Assembly (NCBI RefSeq): GCF_018326265.1
Contig: NZ_AP023360.1
Coordinates: 2,223,501-2,287,500, forward strand
Direction of reading: 5' to 3'
DNA length: 64,000 bases
Source of the DNA: Catellatospora sp. IY07-71
GTDB lineage: Bacteria > Actinomycetota > Actinomycetes > Mycobacteriales > Micromonosporaceae
Part shown: positions 8,141 through 16,789 of the stretch, piece after piece
Numbering within the stretch: the stretch's first letter is position 1
Layout: every line of letters starts with the position of its first letter
Translations under genes and position numbers: made by a program
The notes under the pieces: model-generated
Told to the model about the DNA's origin: nothing
Database searches by the model: none
Seen by the model: only the letters and a program-made list of their open reading frames with translations

Positions 8141-8974
8141 TCAGCCCTTCAGTCCGCTCGTGTTGATGCCCTGGACCAGGAAGCGCTGGAAGCCGAGGAA
8201 GAACAGGAACACCGGGAGCAGCGAGACTACCGACATGGCCAGCATCGGGCCGATGGAGGTCTGCCCGCTGGAGTCGATGAACAGCCGCAGCGCCACCGGG
8301 ACCGTGTAGCTCTCCACGCTGGGCAGGTACACCAGCTGCGTGAAGAAGTCGTTCCAGGTCCAGATGAACGAGAAGATCGCCGTGGTGATCAGCGCCGGCC
8401 GGGACAGCGGCAGGATGACGTGCCAGAACGTGCGGTACGGGCCCGAGCCGTCGATCTTCGCCGCGTCGTCCAGCTCGCGCGGGATGCCCCGCATGAACTG
8501 CACCATGAGGAAGATGAAGAACGCCTCGGTGGCCAGCAGCTTCGGCACGATCAGCGGCAGCGGGGTGTCGATCCAGTCGAACTCGTTGAACAGCACGTAC
8601 TGCGGCACGATCAGCACGTGGCCGGGCAGCAGCAGCGTCGCGATCATCAGCGCGAAGTAGAACTTGCGGCCCCGGAACTTCAGCCGGGCGAACGCGTACG
8701 CGGTCACCAGGCAGCTCAGCGCGTTGGCCACCACCGTCGCCAGCGAGATCACCAGGCTGTTCGTGATGAACCGGGTGAAGCTGAGGCCGGGGATGTAGTT
8801 CCAGCCGTCGGAGTAGTTCGACCAGGTCAGCTCCTCCGGCCAGACCGACAGGTTGCTGGTGATCTCGGTCGGGGACTTCAGTGACGAGCCCACCACCCAG
8901 ATGAGCGGATACAGCACGACGGTGAGCACGCCCAGTAGGGCGAGCACCCGCAGCCAGCCACGGACGCGGGCCAT
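8141..8974 (-). CDS. ABC sugar permease, MalG type
   Basis: A 277-residue inner-membrane permease of the CUT1 carbohydrate importer class, with six predicted membrane segments. The EAA loop that contacts the ATPase is clear (ELDDAAKIDGSGPYRTFWHV, then LPLSRP), and the C-terminus (FLVQGINTSGLKG) is typical of MalG partners. Its ATG overlaps the preceding permease stop by one base (TGATG), so the two are translated together. No ATPase gene lies nearby, so a shared MsiK-type ATPase elsewhere is expected, as is usual in actinomycetes. Substrate by context: oligogalacturonides or similar pectin fragments. Confidence 0.92.
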   Translation of the reverse strand: MARVRGWLRVLALLGVLTVVLYPLIWVVGSSLKSPTEITSNLSVWPEELTWSNYSDGWNYIPGLSFTRFITNSLVISLATVVANALSCLVTAYAFARLKFRGRKFYFALMIATLLLPGHVLIVPQYVLFNEFDWIDTPLPLIVPKLLATEAFFIFLMVQFMRGIPRELDDAAKIDGSGPYRTFWHVILPLSRPALITTAIFSFIWTWNDFFTQLVYLPSVESYTVPVALRLFIDSSGQTSIGPMLAMSVVSLLPVFLFFLGFQRFLVQGINTSGLKG

Positions 8975-9957
8975 CAGTTCTCTCCGTCCGAGTAGTGCAC
9001 CCAGAACTTGCCGGTGCTGAAGAAGACCACCGTGATCAGGCCGATCGCGGCCAGGAAGATCCAGGCCAGCGCCGACGAGTAGCCCATCTGGAAGTCGGTG
9101 AACGCCTTGTCGTAGATGTGCAGGGTGTAGAGCTTGGTCGAGTACACCGGCCCGCCGGTGCCGTTGCTGATGACGAAGGCCGAGGTGAAGCCCTGGAAGC
9201 CGTTGATGGTCTCCAGCACCAGGTTGAAGAAGATGACCGGGGACAGCATCGGCAGCGTGATGTGGAAGAACTGCCGGACCTTGCTGGCCCCGTCCACCGA
9301 CGCGGCCTCGTAGAGCTCGCTGGGGACCTGCTTGAGGCCGGCCAGGAAGATCACCATCGGGGCGCCGAACTGCCAGATGGTCAGCACCATCAGGGTCTCC
9401 AGGGCCCAGTCCGGGTCGTTGATCCACGGCTTGCCCTCGATGCCGAACAGGCCGAGGAAGGCGTTGAAGGAGCCCTCGCCGTTGAACATGGCGACCCAGA
9501 CCAGCGCCAGCGCCACCGAGCCGCCGAGCAGCGACGGCAGGTAGAACATGCTGCGGAACAGGCCCACCCCGCGCCGCTCGCGGTTGAGCAGCAGCGCGAC
9601 GCCGAGGGAGGCGGCGAGCTTCAGCGGGATGGCGATCAGGCCGTAGGTGAGGGTGACCCGCACCGACTTCCAGAAGATCGGATCACCGGTGAAGATCTTC
9701 TCGTAGTTGTCGAAGCCGACCCACTCCACGAACTCCCAGCTCGACAGGATGTCGTAGTTGGTGAAGCTCAGGTACAGCGAGAAGAGCATGGGGAACGCGG
9801 TGATGGCCATCAGGCCCATCAGCCACGGAGACAGGAAGACATAGCCCGCCAGGCCCTCCTGGCGGCGGGAGGCATAATTCTTGCGCCGGCCCCGTTTCGG
9901 CGGCGGCGTGGGCGCAGCGGCCGTGAGGGCCGGTCGGGAAGCCGTGGTGAGCGCCAC
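8974..9957 (-). CDS. ABC sugar permease, MalF type
   Basis: 327 residues from a GTG preceded by GGAAGGGG at 7 bases. A 35-residue basic, Pro-rich cytoplasmic lead precedes the first membrane helix (YVFLSPWLMGLMAI). The EAA loop reads ELYEAASVDGASKVRQFFHI followed by LPMLSP. With the MalG-type partner it forms the membrane channel of the pectin-oligomer importer. A 167-bp gap with strong hairpins separates it from the binding-protein gene, which would let the binding protein be made in excess. Confidence 0.92.
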   Translation of the reverse strand: MALTTASRPALTAAAPTPPPKRGRRKNYASRRQEGLAGYVFLSPWLMGLMAITAFPMLFSLYLSFTNYDILSSWEFVEWVGFDNYEKIFTGDPIFWKSVRVTLTYGLIAIPLKLAASLGVALLLNRERRGVGLFRSMFYLPSLLGGSVALALVWVAMFNGEGSFNAFLGLFGIEGKPWINDPDWALETLMVLTIWQFGAPMVIFLAGLKQVPSELYEAASVDGASKVRQFFHITLPMLSPVIFFNLVLETINGFQGFTSAFVISNGTGGPVYSTKLYTLHIYDKAFTDFQMGYSSALAWIFLAAIGLITVVFFSTGKFWVHYSDGEN

Positions 9958-10007
9958 GCGCGGTCCCCTTCCAGGTTGTGATACGTGGGTGGGCCCCTCT
10001 CGGACGC

Positions 10008-10115
10008 GTGGCCGCAACTCGGGAAGGAGTTGCGGCCACGGCGTTCCTCTGAGGGTGGTGTCCGTCAGAGCTGCGGTACGGGTGCGGCGGGCCGGCCCGG
10101 GACGGCCGGCCCGCC
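10008..10115 (-). terminator. Hairpin cluster between binding-protein and permease genes
   Basis: There are three inverted repeats in the gap. GTGGCCGCAACTC pairs with 10027-10039 (13-bp stem, 6-base loop). CTCTGA pairs with TCAGAG. The strongest is GGCGGGCCGGCC pairing with GGCCGGCCCGCC (10086-10115, perfect 12-bp stem, 6-base loop). No T-run follows. I infer partial termination or 3'-end stabilisation of the binding-protein mRNA, as is known for other binding-protein-dependent sugar operons. Confidence 0.6.
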
Positions 10116-10124
10116 GGGGCCGGG

Positions 10125-11495
10125 TCACGCCAGGGCGGCGGTGGCCTCGGTGAAGAACTGCTTCGCGGCGGCCTCGGGGGTCTGCTTGCCGTACGCCACC
10201 GTCTCGGCGATGTCGCGCAGCGTGTTGCGCAGGCCGCTGTGGCCCTTCGGCGGCGGCGCGGGGGCCGGGCCGAACTTCGGCGTGATCTCGTTCTCGAAGG
10301 CGACCGTGTCCTTCATCTTCTGGTCGGTCAGCGCGTCGGAGACCGCCTTGCGCACGTCGAGGTTGTTCGGCAGGCCCCGGTCCACACCCAGGATCTTGCC
10401 GGCCTCCACGTCGTTGACCAGGAAGTTGATGATGTCGGCCACCACGTCCGGCGACTTGGTGGTGCGCGAGGCGGCCCAGTACGTCGACGCGCGCGCCCAC
10501 TGGCCCTTCGGGTCGCCCGGGTACGCCGTCATGGCCAGGTCGTTCTTGGTGGCCTTCTGCATCTCGGAGAGCTGGTTGGACCACATGAACGACACGCCGG
10601 CCTTCTTGGTCACCACGAGCTGGGTGGCGACGCTGCCGGTGACCGCCTCGTGGCAGACGTCGGCCGGCGGGATCGCGCCCTTGGTCCGGGCGTCCACCCA
10701 CAGCTTGAACCAGCCGACCAGGTCGGCCTCGGTGAAGGCGAGCTTCGGGCCGTCGTAGAACTCCTTGCCCTGGGCGCGCAGCCACAGCCACAGCGCCTTG
10801 TAGTCGGAGCTCGGGTCCATCAGGCCCCAGTACTTGCCGCCGGACTTCGTGGTGACGCCCGCGCCCCAGGTGATGATCTGCTCGTACGTCCAGCCGATCT
10901 GCGGGACCTCGACGCCCAGCTCGCCCAGCTTGGTCTTGTCGTAGATGATCGCCGGGGTGTTCTCGCCGGTGGCGATGGCCACCTGCTTGCCGCCGAGCTG
11001 GCCGTACTTGGTCAGGCTCTCGGGGTGCTTGGACACGTCGATCTTGTTGTTCGCCGTGTACTTGGACAGGTCCAGGGTGACGTTGCGGCCGGCGTACTCG
11101 GCCAGGCCGTTGTCGTCGATCTGGAAGATGTCCGGCGCGTTGCCGCCCGCCGCGATGGTGGCGAGCTTGTCGTAGTAGCCGGTGAACGCCTGCCAGGTGG
11201 GCGTGATGGTGACGTTCTTGTGCTTGTCCATGTAGAGCTTGAGCGCCTGCTCGGTGAGCTTGGCGCGGGCCTCGCCACCCCACCAGAAGAAGGAGATGTT
11301 GACCGGCGCGTTCGGGTCGGCAGCGGGCTCCTCCTCGCCGCAGGCGGCCAGCAGGCCCCCCGCGGGCACGGCGATCGCGGTGCCGGCGAGCATGCGCAGC
11401 AGGTGGCGGCGATTCATACCGCCCGCCGGCAGGCTACCGTGGAGCTGCGACGGCTGGTCGGCCGGCGCGGGTGTCGCTGGGTGCATAGCTTTCAC
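10125..11495 (-). CDS. Extracellular sugar-binding lipoprotein of ABC importer
   Basis: 456 residues if started at the GTG that overlaps the lacI stop (GTGA); an ATG nine bases in (11486) with GGGAG upstream is the alternative. Its signal has a twin-arginine-like run (MNRRHLLRML, residues 27-36) and a lipobox LLAAC, so it is probably a Tat-exported lipoprotein. The mature part has the family-1 solute-binding fold pattern (VTITPTWQAFTGYYDKLATIAAGGNAPDIFQIDD). It should capture oligosaccharides for the two downstream permeases. The surrounding uronate enzymes and pectate lyases suggest oligogalacturonides. Confidence 0.9.
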   Translation of the reverse strand: MKAMHPATPAPADQPSQLHGSLPAGGMNRRHLLRMLAGTAIAVPAGGLLAACGEEEPAADPNAPVNISFFWWGGEARAKLTEQALKLYMDKHKNVTITPTWQAFTGYYDKLATIAAGGNAPDIFQIDDNGLAEYAGRNVTLDLSKYTANNKIDVSKHPESLTKYGQLGGKQVAIATGENTPAIIYDKTKLGELGVEVPQIGWTYEQIITWGAGVTTKSGGKYWGLMDPSSDYKALWLWLRAQGKEFYDGPKLAFTEADLVGWFKLWVDARTKGAIPPADVCHEAVTGSVATQLVVTKKAGVSFMWSNQLSEMQKATKNDLAMTAYPGDPKGQWARASTYWAASRTTKSPDVVADIINFLVNDVEAGKILGVDRGLPNNLDVRKAVSDALTDQKMKDTVAFENEITPKFGPAPAPPPKGHSGLRNTLRDIAETVAYGKQTPEAAAKQFFTEATAALA

Positions 11496-12538
11496 TCCCT
11501 GCTCTCGGAAGCGACACCGTCAACGGGCGGCTGATGCCGTCCGCCCGGGCCCGCAGTGCGATGCGGGCCCGGGCCTGACGAGTCGCGGATGACCAACTCG
11601 GTCTGGAGCGTTACCAGTGCGGTGGTGCGGCGGTCGTCGCCATGCTGGAGCAGCATGTCGACGGCCGCCCGTCCGGCGGCCGCCGTAGGGGTGGCCACCG
11701 TCGTCAACATGGGGCGGGTGCGCCGGCTCAGCGCGGTGTCGTCTATGCCGACGACGCTGATCTGATCCGGGACCTTGACCCCGCGGTGGTCGAGCGCGTC
11801 GATGAGGCCCACGGCCATGAGGTCGTTGTACGCGAGCACGGCGCTGACGCCGGCCCGCAGCACGGCGTCGGCCGCGGCCGACCCGCTCTCCTCGGTGGGC
11901 GGGTTGGGGCCGATGACCACCAGCTCGGCCCCGGCGGTGCGGGCGGCCAGGGTGGCCGACCGGCGGATCTCCCGGTTGGTCCACGAGCCGCGCGGGCCGC
12001 CCAGCAGGGCGATCGAGCGGTGGCCGAGGCTCACCAGGTGCTCCACCGCCAGGCGGGCGCCCTGCGCGACGTCCATCACGACCGCGGGCAGGCCCGGCAC
12101 CGGCCGGTTGACCACGACCAGCGGGACCTCGCGGGACAGCTGCTCGATCTGGGTGTTGCTCATGCGCGGGCTGCACAGCAGCACGCCGTCGACCTGCTTG
12201 GCGAGGGCGAGCACCAGCTCCTCCTCGACGCCGGCGTCCTCGTTGGTGTCGGCGACGAAGACGTGGTAGTCGCGGCCGCGCGCATGGCTCTCCGCCGCCT
12301 TGATGAGCGGCGGGAAGAACGGGTTGGCGATGTCCGCCACGATCAGCCCGATGTTGTGGGTGCGCCCGGTGATGAGCGCGCGGGCCGCCCGGTTGGGGCG
12401 GTAGCCGAGCTCTTCGGCCGCCGCGAGGACGTGCGCCCGGGTCTCGGCGTTCACCAGCTGCGGTGCGCTGAAGGCACGCGACACGGTGGAGACGTGCACG
12501 CCACTTGCTCGGGCGACGTCGCGGATTGTGGCCGGCAC
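11492..12538 (-). CDS. LacI-family regulator of the pectin/hexuronate locus
   Basis: 348 residues from a GTG with AAAGGAG upstream. The N-terminal helix-turn-helix (TIRDVARASGVHVSTVSRAF) and hinge (LGYRPNRAARALITGRT) are followed by a periplasmic-binding-protein-like sensor domain to about residue 320, then a loose Gly/Pro-rich tail. It is the first gene of the leftward uptake operon, and its stop overlaps the binding-protein start. Two LacI-type palindromes lie in the divergent promoter region and similar ones before the pectate lyases. It is therefore the likely local repressor, with a hexuronate or oligouronide as inducer (inferred). Confidence 0.9.
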   Translation of the reverse strand: MPATIRDVARASGVHVSTVSRAFSAPQLVNAETRAHVLAAAEELGYRPNRAARALITGRTHNIGLIVADIANPFFPPLIKAAESHARGRDYHVFVADTNEDAGVEEELVLALAKQVDGVLLCSPRMSNTQIEQLSREVPLVVVNRPVPGLPAVVMDVAQGARLAVEHLVSLGHRSIALLGGPRGSWTNREIRRSATLAARTAGAELVVIGPNPPTEESGSAAADAVLRAGVSAVLAYNDLMAVGLIDALDHRGVKVPDQISVVGIDDTALSRRTRPMLTTVATPTAAAGRAAVDMLLQHGDDRRTTALVTLQTELVIRDSSGPGPHRTAGPGGRHQPPVDGVASESRE

Positions 12539-12595
12539 CTGCGCTCCTTTGTGGACACGAGCCTGTGGTGGCTATCACGGTGGTCACCCATTAGA

Positions 12596-12610
12596 TGCAA
12601 ACGGTTGCGA
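12596..12610. promoter_or_regulatory. LacI-type operator near the lacI operon promoter
   Basis: TGCAAACGGTTGCGA is a near-palindrome with the central CG and TGCAA/TTGC arms typical of LacI-family operators. It lies 58 bp upstream of the lacI start. Confidence 0.6.
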
Positions 12611-12745
12611 CTCTGTCAACGGTCGAATATGACGATCCGGTTTCGACAGTGGACCTTGCGCGCCGTTGTGGGGGTAAAAATTAGGACAATCAAGGCCGAT
12701 TCTGGTACGCCCATTGACGCGATCGAAACACGATGGTTAGTTCTG

Positions 12746-12761
12746 CTGCAAACGTTTGTAG
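12746..12761. promoter_or_regulatory. LacI-type operator before the uronate operon
   Basis: CTGCAAACGTTTGTAG is a near-perfect palindrome (CTGCAAAC / GTTTGTAG) 22 bp upstream of the first gene of the rightward operon. It shares the TGCAAACG core with the site at 12596, so both divergent operons are probably under the same repressor. Confidence 0.7.
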
Positions 12762-12783
12762 TCCCTGAGGCCCAGGAGGCCGG

Positions 12784-14097
12784 ATGACCACGCGGTACGC
12801 GATCGTGGGGACCGGGGCTCGTGCGCAGATGTTCGCGCAGGTCCTGACCCGGTACGGCGAGCTGGTGGCGCTCGCCGACGTCAACCCCGCCCGGATCGCG
12901 GCGCAGCAGCGCCGGCTGCAGGCCGCGGGTGTTGCGCCCGCTGTCGCATACGACGCCGCCGACGTGCCCGAGATGCTGGCGAAGGAGCGCATCGACACGC
13001 TCGTGGTGTGCAGCGTCGACGCGACCCACGACGAGTACATCGTGGCGGCGCTCGACGCCGGCTGCGCCGTGGTCACCGAGAAGCCGATGACGGTCGACGT
13101 GCCGAAATGCCGGCGCATCCTGGAGGCCGTGCGGCGCACCGGCGGCGACGTGAAGGTCGCCTTCAACTACCGCTTCCACCCGGTGCACGAGCAGGTGCGC
13201 ACGCTGCTCGCCGAAGGAGCCATCGGCGAGATCGGCTCGGTGCACTTCGAGTGGCTGCTCGACGTGCGGCACGGCGCGGACTACTTCCGCCGCTGGCACC
13301 GCGACCGGGCGCACTCCGGCGGCCTGCTGGTGCACAAGGCGACGCACCACTTCGACCTGGTCAACTGGTGGCTGGGCAGCACCCCGGTGCGGGTCACCGC
13401 CGAGGGACGGCTGTTCCTGTACGGCGCGGACGGCGCCCGCCACGGCTACGCCCGCGACTACGCCCGCGCCCACGGCTCCCCGGCGGCGCAGGGCGACCCG
13501 TTCGCGCTGCACCTGGCCGACAACCCGAACCTCGCCGAGCTGTACCTCGACGCCGAGGCGCACGACGGCTACCACCGCGACGTCAACGTGTTCGCGCCCG
13601 GCACCGACATCGAGGACGACATGGCGGTGCTGGTCCGCTACGCCTCCGGCGCGACGATGAGCTACCACCTCACCGCGTACGCGCCCTGGGAGGGCTACCG
13701 GATCGCCTTCAACGGCAGCCGGGGCCGCCTGGAGCTGGAGATCGTCGAGTCCGACCACGTCGCCCCCGGGGTCGCCGGGGCGGTGAAGGGCCACTCGGCG
13801 GCGCTGCACGGGGTCGAGGCCGCCGCCGAGCAGGGCGGCGTCTCGCTGCGCCTGCGCCGCTACTGGGAGCCCCCGGTGGACGTGCCGGTGGCCTCGTACG
13901 ACCGCCAGGGGCACGGCGGCGCGGACGCCCGGATGACCGGGGTGCTCTTCAACGGCGACACCGACCCGCTGCACCGCTCGGCCACGGCGCTCGACGGCGC
14001 GCGCTCGCTGCTGACCGGTCTGGCGGCCAACGCCTCGATCGCCTCCGGGCGCAGCGTGGACGTGGCCGCCCTGCTCGATCTTTCAGAATGGGAGTGA
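12784..14097 (+). CDS. Gfo/Idh/MocA-family oxidoreductase
   Basis: 437 residues, ATG with CAGGAGG upstream. The N-terminal Rossmann fold starts YAIVGTGARAQMF (GxGxxx for NAD(P)). The family lysine is in VVTEKPMT, and KATHHFDLVNWWLG is the C-terminal active-site His region. The C-terminal domain has a Gfo/Idh/MocA_C pattern. It leads the uronate operon and its stop (TGA 14095-14097) overlaps the run-in of the next gene. It probably oxidises or reduces a sugar released from pectin; the exact substrate is not clear. Confidence 0.85.
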   Translation: MTTRYAIVGTGARAQMFAQVLTRYGELVALADVNPARIAAQQRRLQAAGVAPAVAYDAADVPEMLAKERIDTLVVCSVDATHDEYIVAALDAGCAVVTEKPMTVDVPKCRRILEAVRRTGGDVKVAFNYRFHPVHEQVRTLLAEGAIGEIGSVHFEWLLDVRHGADYFRRWHRDRAHSGGLLVHKATHHFDLVNWWLGSTPVRVTAEGRLFLYGADGARHGYARDYARAHGSPAAQGDPFALHLADNPNLAELYLDAEAHDGYHRDVNVFAPGTDIEDDMAVLVRYASGATMSYHLTAYAPWEGYRIAFNGSRGRLELEIVESDHVAPGVAGAVKGHSAALHGVEAAAEQGGVSLRLRRYWEPPVDVPVASYDRQGHGGADARMTGVLFNGDTDPLHRSATALDGARSLLTGLAANASIASGRSVDVAALLDLSEWE

Positions 14098-14099
14098 CC

Positions 14100-15506
14100 G
14101 TGGACGACCTGCTGTTCCCGGCGGAGGCGCGCACCCGGGCGATCGCCCGCGAGCTGTACACGCACGCGCGGAACCTGCCGCTGATCAGCCCGCACGGTCA
14201 CGTCGACCCGGGCATCCTGGCCGACGACGCGCCGTTCCCCGACCCGGCGCGGCTGATCGTGGTGCCCGACCACTACGTCACCCGGATGCTGCTCAGCCAG
14301 GGCATCCCGCCGAGCGAGCTGGGCGTGCCCCGCATCGACGGCGGCCCGTCCGAGACCGACCCGCGCCTGATCTGGCGCCGCCTGGCCGAGAACTGGCACC
14401 TGTTCCGGGGTACGCCCTCGCGGCTGTGGCTGGAGCAGACGTTCCGCACCGTCTTCGGCATCGAGACCCCGTTCAGCGGGCAGACGGCGGACCGGGTCTA
14501 CGACGAGCTGGCCGCGAAGCTGGCCGAGCCGCAGTACCGGCCGCGCGCGCTGTTCCAGCGGTTCAACCTGGAGGTGCTGGCCACCACCGAGTCGCCGCTG
14601 GACGACCTGTCCCGGCACGCGAAGCTCGCGGCGGACGGCTGGGGCGGCCCCGGCGGGCGCGTGATCACCACGTTCCGCCCGGACGACCTGGTGGACATGG
14701 ACTGGCCCGGCTGGCCCGACCGGGTGGTCAAGCTGGGTGAGATCACCGGCCAGGACACCGCGACGTACGAGGGCTTCCTGCACGCGCTGGCCCAGCGGCG
14801 GCGCGACTTCATCGCGGCCGGGGCGACCTGCTCCGACCACGGGCACCCGACCGCGGCCACCGGCGGGATGACCGCGGCCGAGGCGAAGTCGCTGTTCGAG
14901 CGGGTGGTGCACGGCGGCGCGACGGCGGCCGAGGCCGAGGCGTTCCGCGCGCACATGCTGATGGAGTTCGCCCGGATGTCGCTGGACGACGGCCTCGTCA
15001 TGCAGCTGCACCCGGGTTCGTCGCGCAACCACAACGCCACGCTGTTCCGCACGCACGGGCGCGACGTCGGCGGGGACATCCCGGTGGCCACCGAGTACAC
15101 CAACGCGCTGCGGCCGCTGCTGGAGGAGTTCGGGCACGACCCGCGCTTCCGGGTGGTCGTGTACACGCTGGACGAGTACACGTTCAGCCGCGAGCTGGCC
15201 CCGCTGGCCGGCGGCTACCCGGCCATGTTCATCGGCGCCCCGTGGTGGTTCCTCGACGCGCCGGAGGCGCTGCGCCGCTGGCGGGAGGCGGTCACCGAGA
15301 CCGCGGGCTTCTACAACACCGCCGGGTTCGTCGACGACACCCGCGCGTACTGCTCGATCCCGGTCCGGCACGACGTGGCCCGGCGGGTCGACGCGGGCTT
15401 CCTTGCGCGCCTGGTCGCCGAGCACCGCCTCGGCCTCGACGAGGCCGCCGAGACCATCGCCGACCTGGCGTACCACCTGCCCAAGAAGATCTTCCGAGTA
15501 GGGTGA
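14100..15506 (+). CDS. uxaC: Uronate isomerase (glucuronate/galacturonate isomerase)
   Basis: 468 residues from a GTG five bases after GGGAG; an in-frame ATG at 14088 is the alternative start. The amidohydrolase-type metal motif is SPHGHVDP (HxH), followed by DHYVTRMLLSQG and, near the C-terminus, IGAPWWFLDAPEALRRWREA and YCSIPVRHDVARR, all matching UxaC. It converts D-glucuronate to D-fructuronate or D-galacturonate to D-tagaturonate, the first intracellular step after pectin cleavage. It sits between the Gfo/Idh gene and the enolase-superfamily dehydratase with minimal spacing, in one transcription unit. Confidence 0.9.
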   Translation: MDDLLFPAEARTRAIARELYTHARNLPLISPHGHVDPGILADDAPFPDPARLIVVPDHYVTRMLLSQGIPPSELGVPRIDGGPSETDPRLIWRRLAENWHLFRGTPSRLWLEQTFRTVFGIETPFSGQTADRVYDELAAKLAEPQYRPRALFQRFNLEVLATTESPLDDLSRHAKLAADGWGGPGGRVITTFRPDDLVDMDWPGWPDRVVKLGEITGQDTATYEGFLHALAQRRRDFIAAGATCSDHGHPTAATGGMTAAEAKSLFERVVHGGATAAEAEAFRAHMLMEFARMSLDDGLVMQLHPGSSRNHNATLFRTHGRDVGGDIPVATEYTNALRPLLEEFGHDPRFRVVVYTLDEYTFSRELAPLAGGYPAMFIGAPWWFLDAPEALRRWREAVTETAGFYNTAGFVDDTRAYCSIPVRHDVARRVDAGFLARLVAEHRLGLDEAAETIADLAYHLPKKIFRVG

Positions 15507-15508
15507 CC

Positions 15509-16789
15509 ATGAAAATCATCGACGCCAAGGTGCACGACGTACGCTTCCCGACCGCGGCGGCCGGCGACGGCTCCGACGCGATCAACCGGGGCGACTACTC
15601 CGCCGCGTACGTGGAGCTGCACACCGACGCCGGAATCTTCGGCGCGGGCTTCACCTTCACCAACGGGCGCGGCAACGAGATCGCCTGCGCGGCGATCCGG
15701 GCCCTGTCGTACCACGTGGTCGGTAAGACGCTGGAGGAGCTGTTCGCCGACCCGGTGACGTTCTGGCGCTCGCTGTCGGCCGACGTGCAGCTGCGCTGGC
15801 TCGGGCCGGAGAAGGGCGTCATCCACATGGCGACCGGCGCGCTGGTCAACGCGGTGTGGGACCTGCGGGCCAAGGCCGAGGGCAAGCCGATGTGGCGCCT
15901 GCTGGCCGAGATGCCGGCCGAGGAGCTGGTGAACAACGTCGACTTCCACCACATCTCCGACGCGATCACCCGCGAGGAGGCGCTGGCGCTGCTCGCCGAC
16001 GACGGCGGCTACGCCGAGCGGCTGGCGGTGCTGGAGCGCGACGGGTTCCCGTCGTACACCACCTCGGTGGGCTGGCTGGGCTACCCCGACGAGCAGGTGC
16101 GCGAGCTGACCCGCGCGGCGTACGCGCAGGGCTGGCGGGCCATGAAGATGAAGGTCGGCGGCCCGATCGAGGACGACATCCGCCGCGCCCGGCTCATCCG
16201 GGCGGAGATCGGCCCGGACGCGCTGCTGATGATGGACGCCAACCAGGTCTGGGACGTGGACGAGGCGATCGCCAACATGAAGGTGCTGGCGGAGGTGGAC
16301 CCGTACTGGATCGAGGAGCCGACGCACGCCGACGACGTGCTGGGCCACGCGGCCGTGGCGCGCGCGGTGAACCCCATCCGGGTGGCCACCGGCGAGGTCG
16401 CCGCCAACCGGGTCATCTTCAAGCAGCTCATGCAGGCGAACGCGATCCAGGTGTGCCAGATCGACGCGTGCCGGGTCGGCGGCGTCAACGAGGTGCTGTC
16501 CATCCTGCTGATGGCGGCCAAGTTCGGCGTGCCGGTGTGCCCGCACGCGGGCGGCGTCGGGCTGTGTGAGTACGTGCAGCACCTGTCGGTCTTCGACTAC
16601 CTGCGGCTGGGCCGCTCGCTGGACGGGCGCATGGTGGAGTACGTCGCGCACCTGCACGAGCACTTCGAGGACCCGATCACCGTGGTCGACGGCCGCTACC
16701 GGCTGCCCGCCCAGCCCGGCTACTCGGTGACGTTCAAGCCGGAGTCGATCGCGCAGTACAGCTTCCCGGACGGCCCCGTATGGCGATGA
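15509..16789 (+). CDS. Enolase-superfamily sugar-acid dehydratase (L-fuconate dehydratase-like)
   Basis: 426 residues, ATG two bases after the isomerase stop. It resembles L-fuconate dehydratase along its length: HDVRFPT and DGSDAIN at the start, QLRWLGPEKGVIHMA, the KxK base motif in MKMKVGG, the metal ligands in MDANQVWDV, WIEEPT and TGE, and the His in PHAGGVGLCEYVQHL. The position after TGE is Val, where fuconate dehydratase has His. The operon lacks a mannonate or altronate dehydratase, so this enzyme may fill that step and yield 2-keto-3-deoxygluconate. That is inference, and true fuconate activity remains possible. Confidence 0.82.
   Translation: MKIIDAKVHDVRFPTAAAGDGSDAINRGDYSAAYVELHTDAGIFGAGFTFTNGRGNEIACAAIRALSYHVVGKTLEELFADPVTFWRSLSADVQLRWLGPEKGVIHMATGALVNAVWDLRAKAEGKPMWRLLAEMPAEELVNNVDFHHISDAITREEALALLADDGGYAERLAVLERDGFPSYTTSVGWLGYPDEQVRELTRAAYAQGWRAMKMKVGGPIEDDIRRARLIRAEIGPDALLMMDANQVWDVDEAIANMKVLAEVDPYWIEEPTHADDVLGHAAVARAVNPIRVATGEVAANRVIFKQLMQANAIQVCQIDACRVGGVNEVLSILLMAAKFGVPVCPHAGGVGLCEYVQHLSVFDYLRLGRSLDGRMVEYVAHLHEHFEDPITVVDGRYRLPAQPGYSVTFKPESIAQYSFPDGPVWR

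Noticed and set aside
11480-11560. Considered whether the lacI tail and binding-protein start reflect a frameshift
   Set aside because: The GTGA overlap is clean and the same coupling style occurs elsewhere in the window.
13860-15476. Long minus-strand frame antisense to the uronate isomerase
   Set aside because: It is a composition shadow. The plus strand has clear family motifs over the full length.
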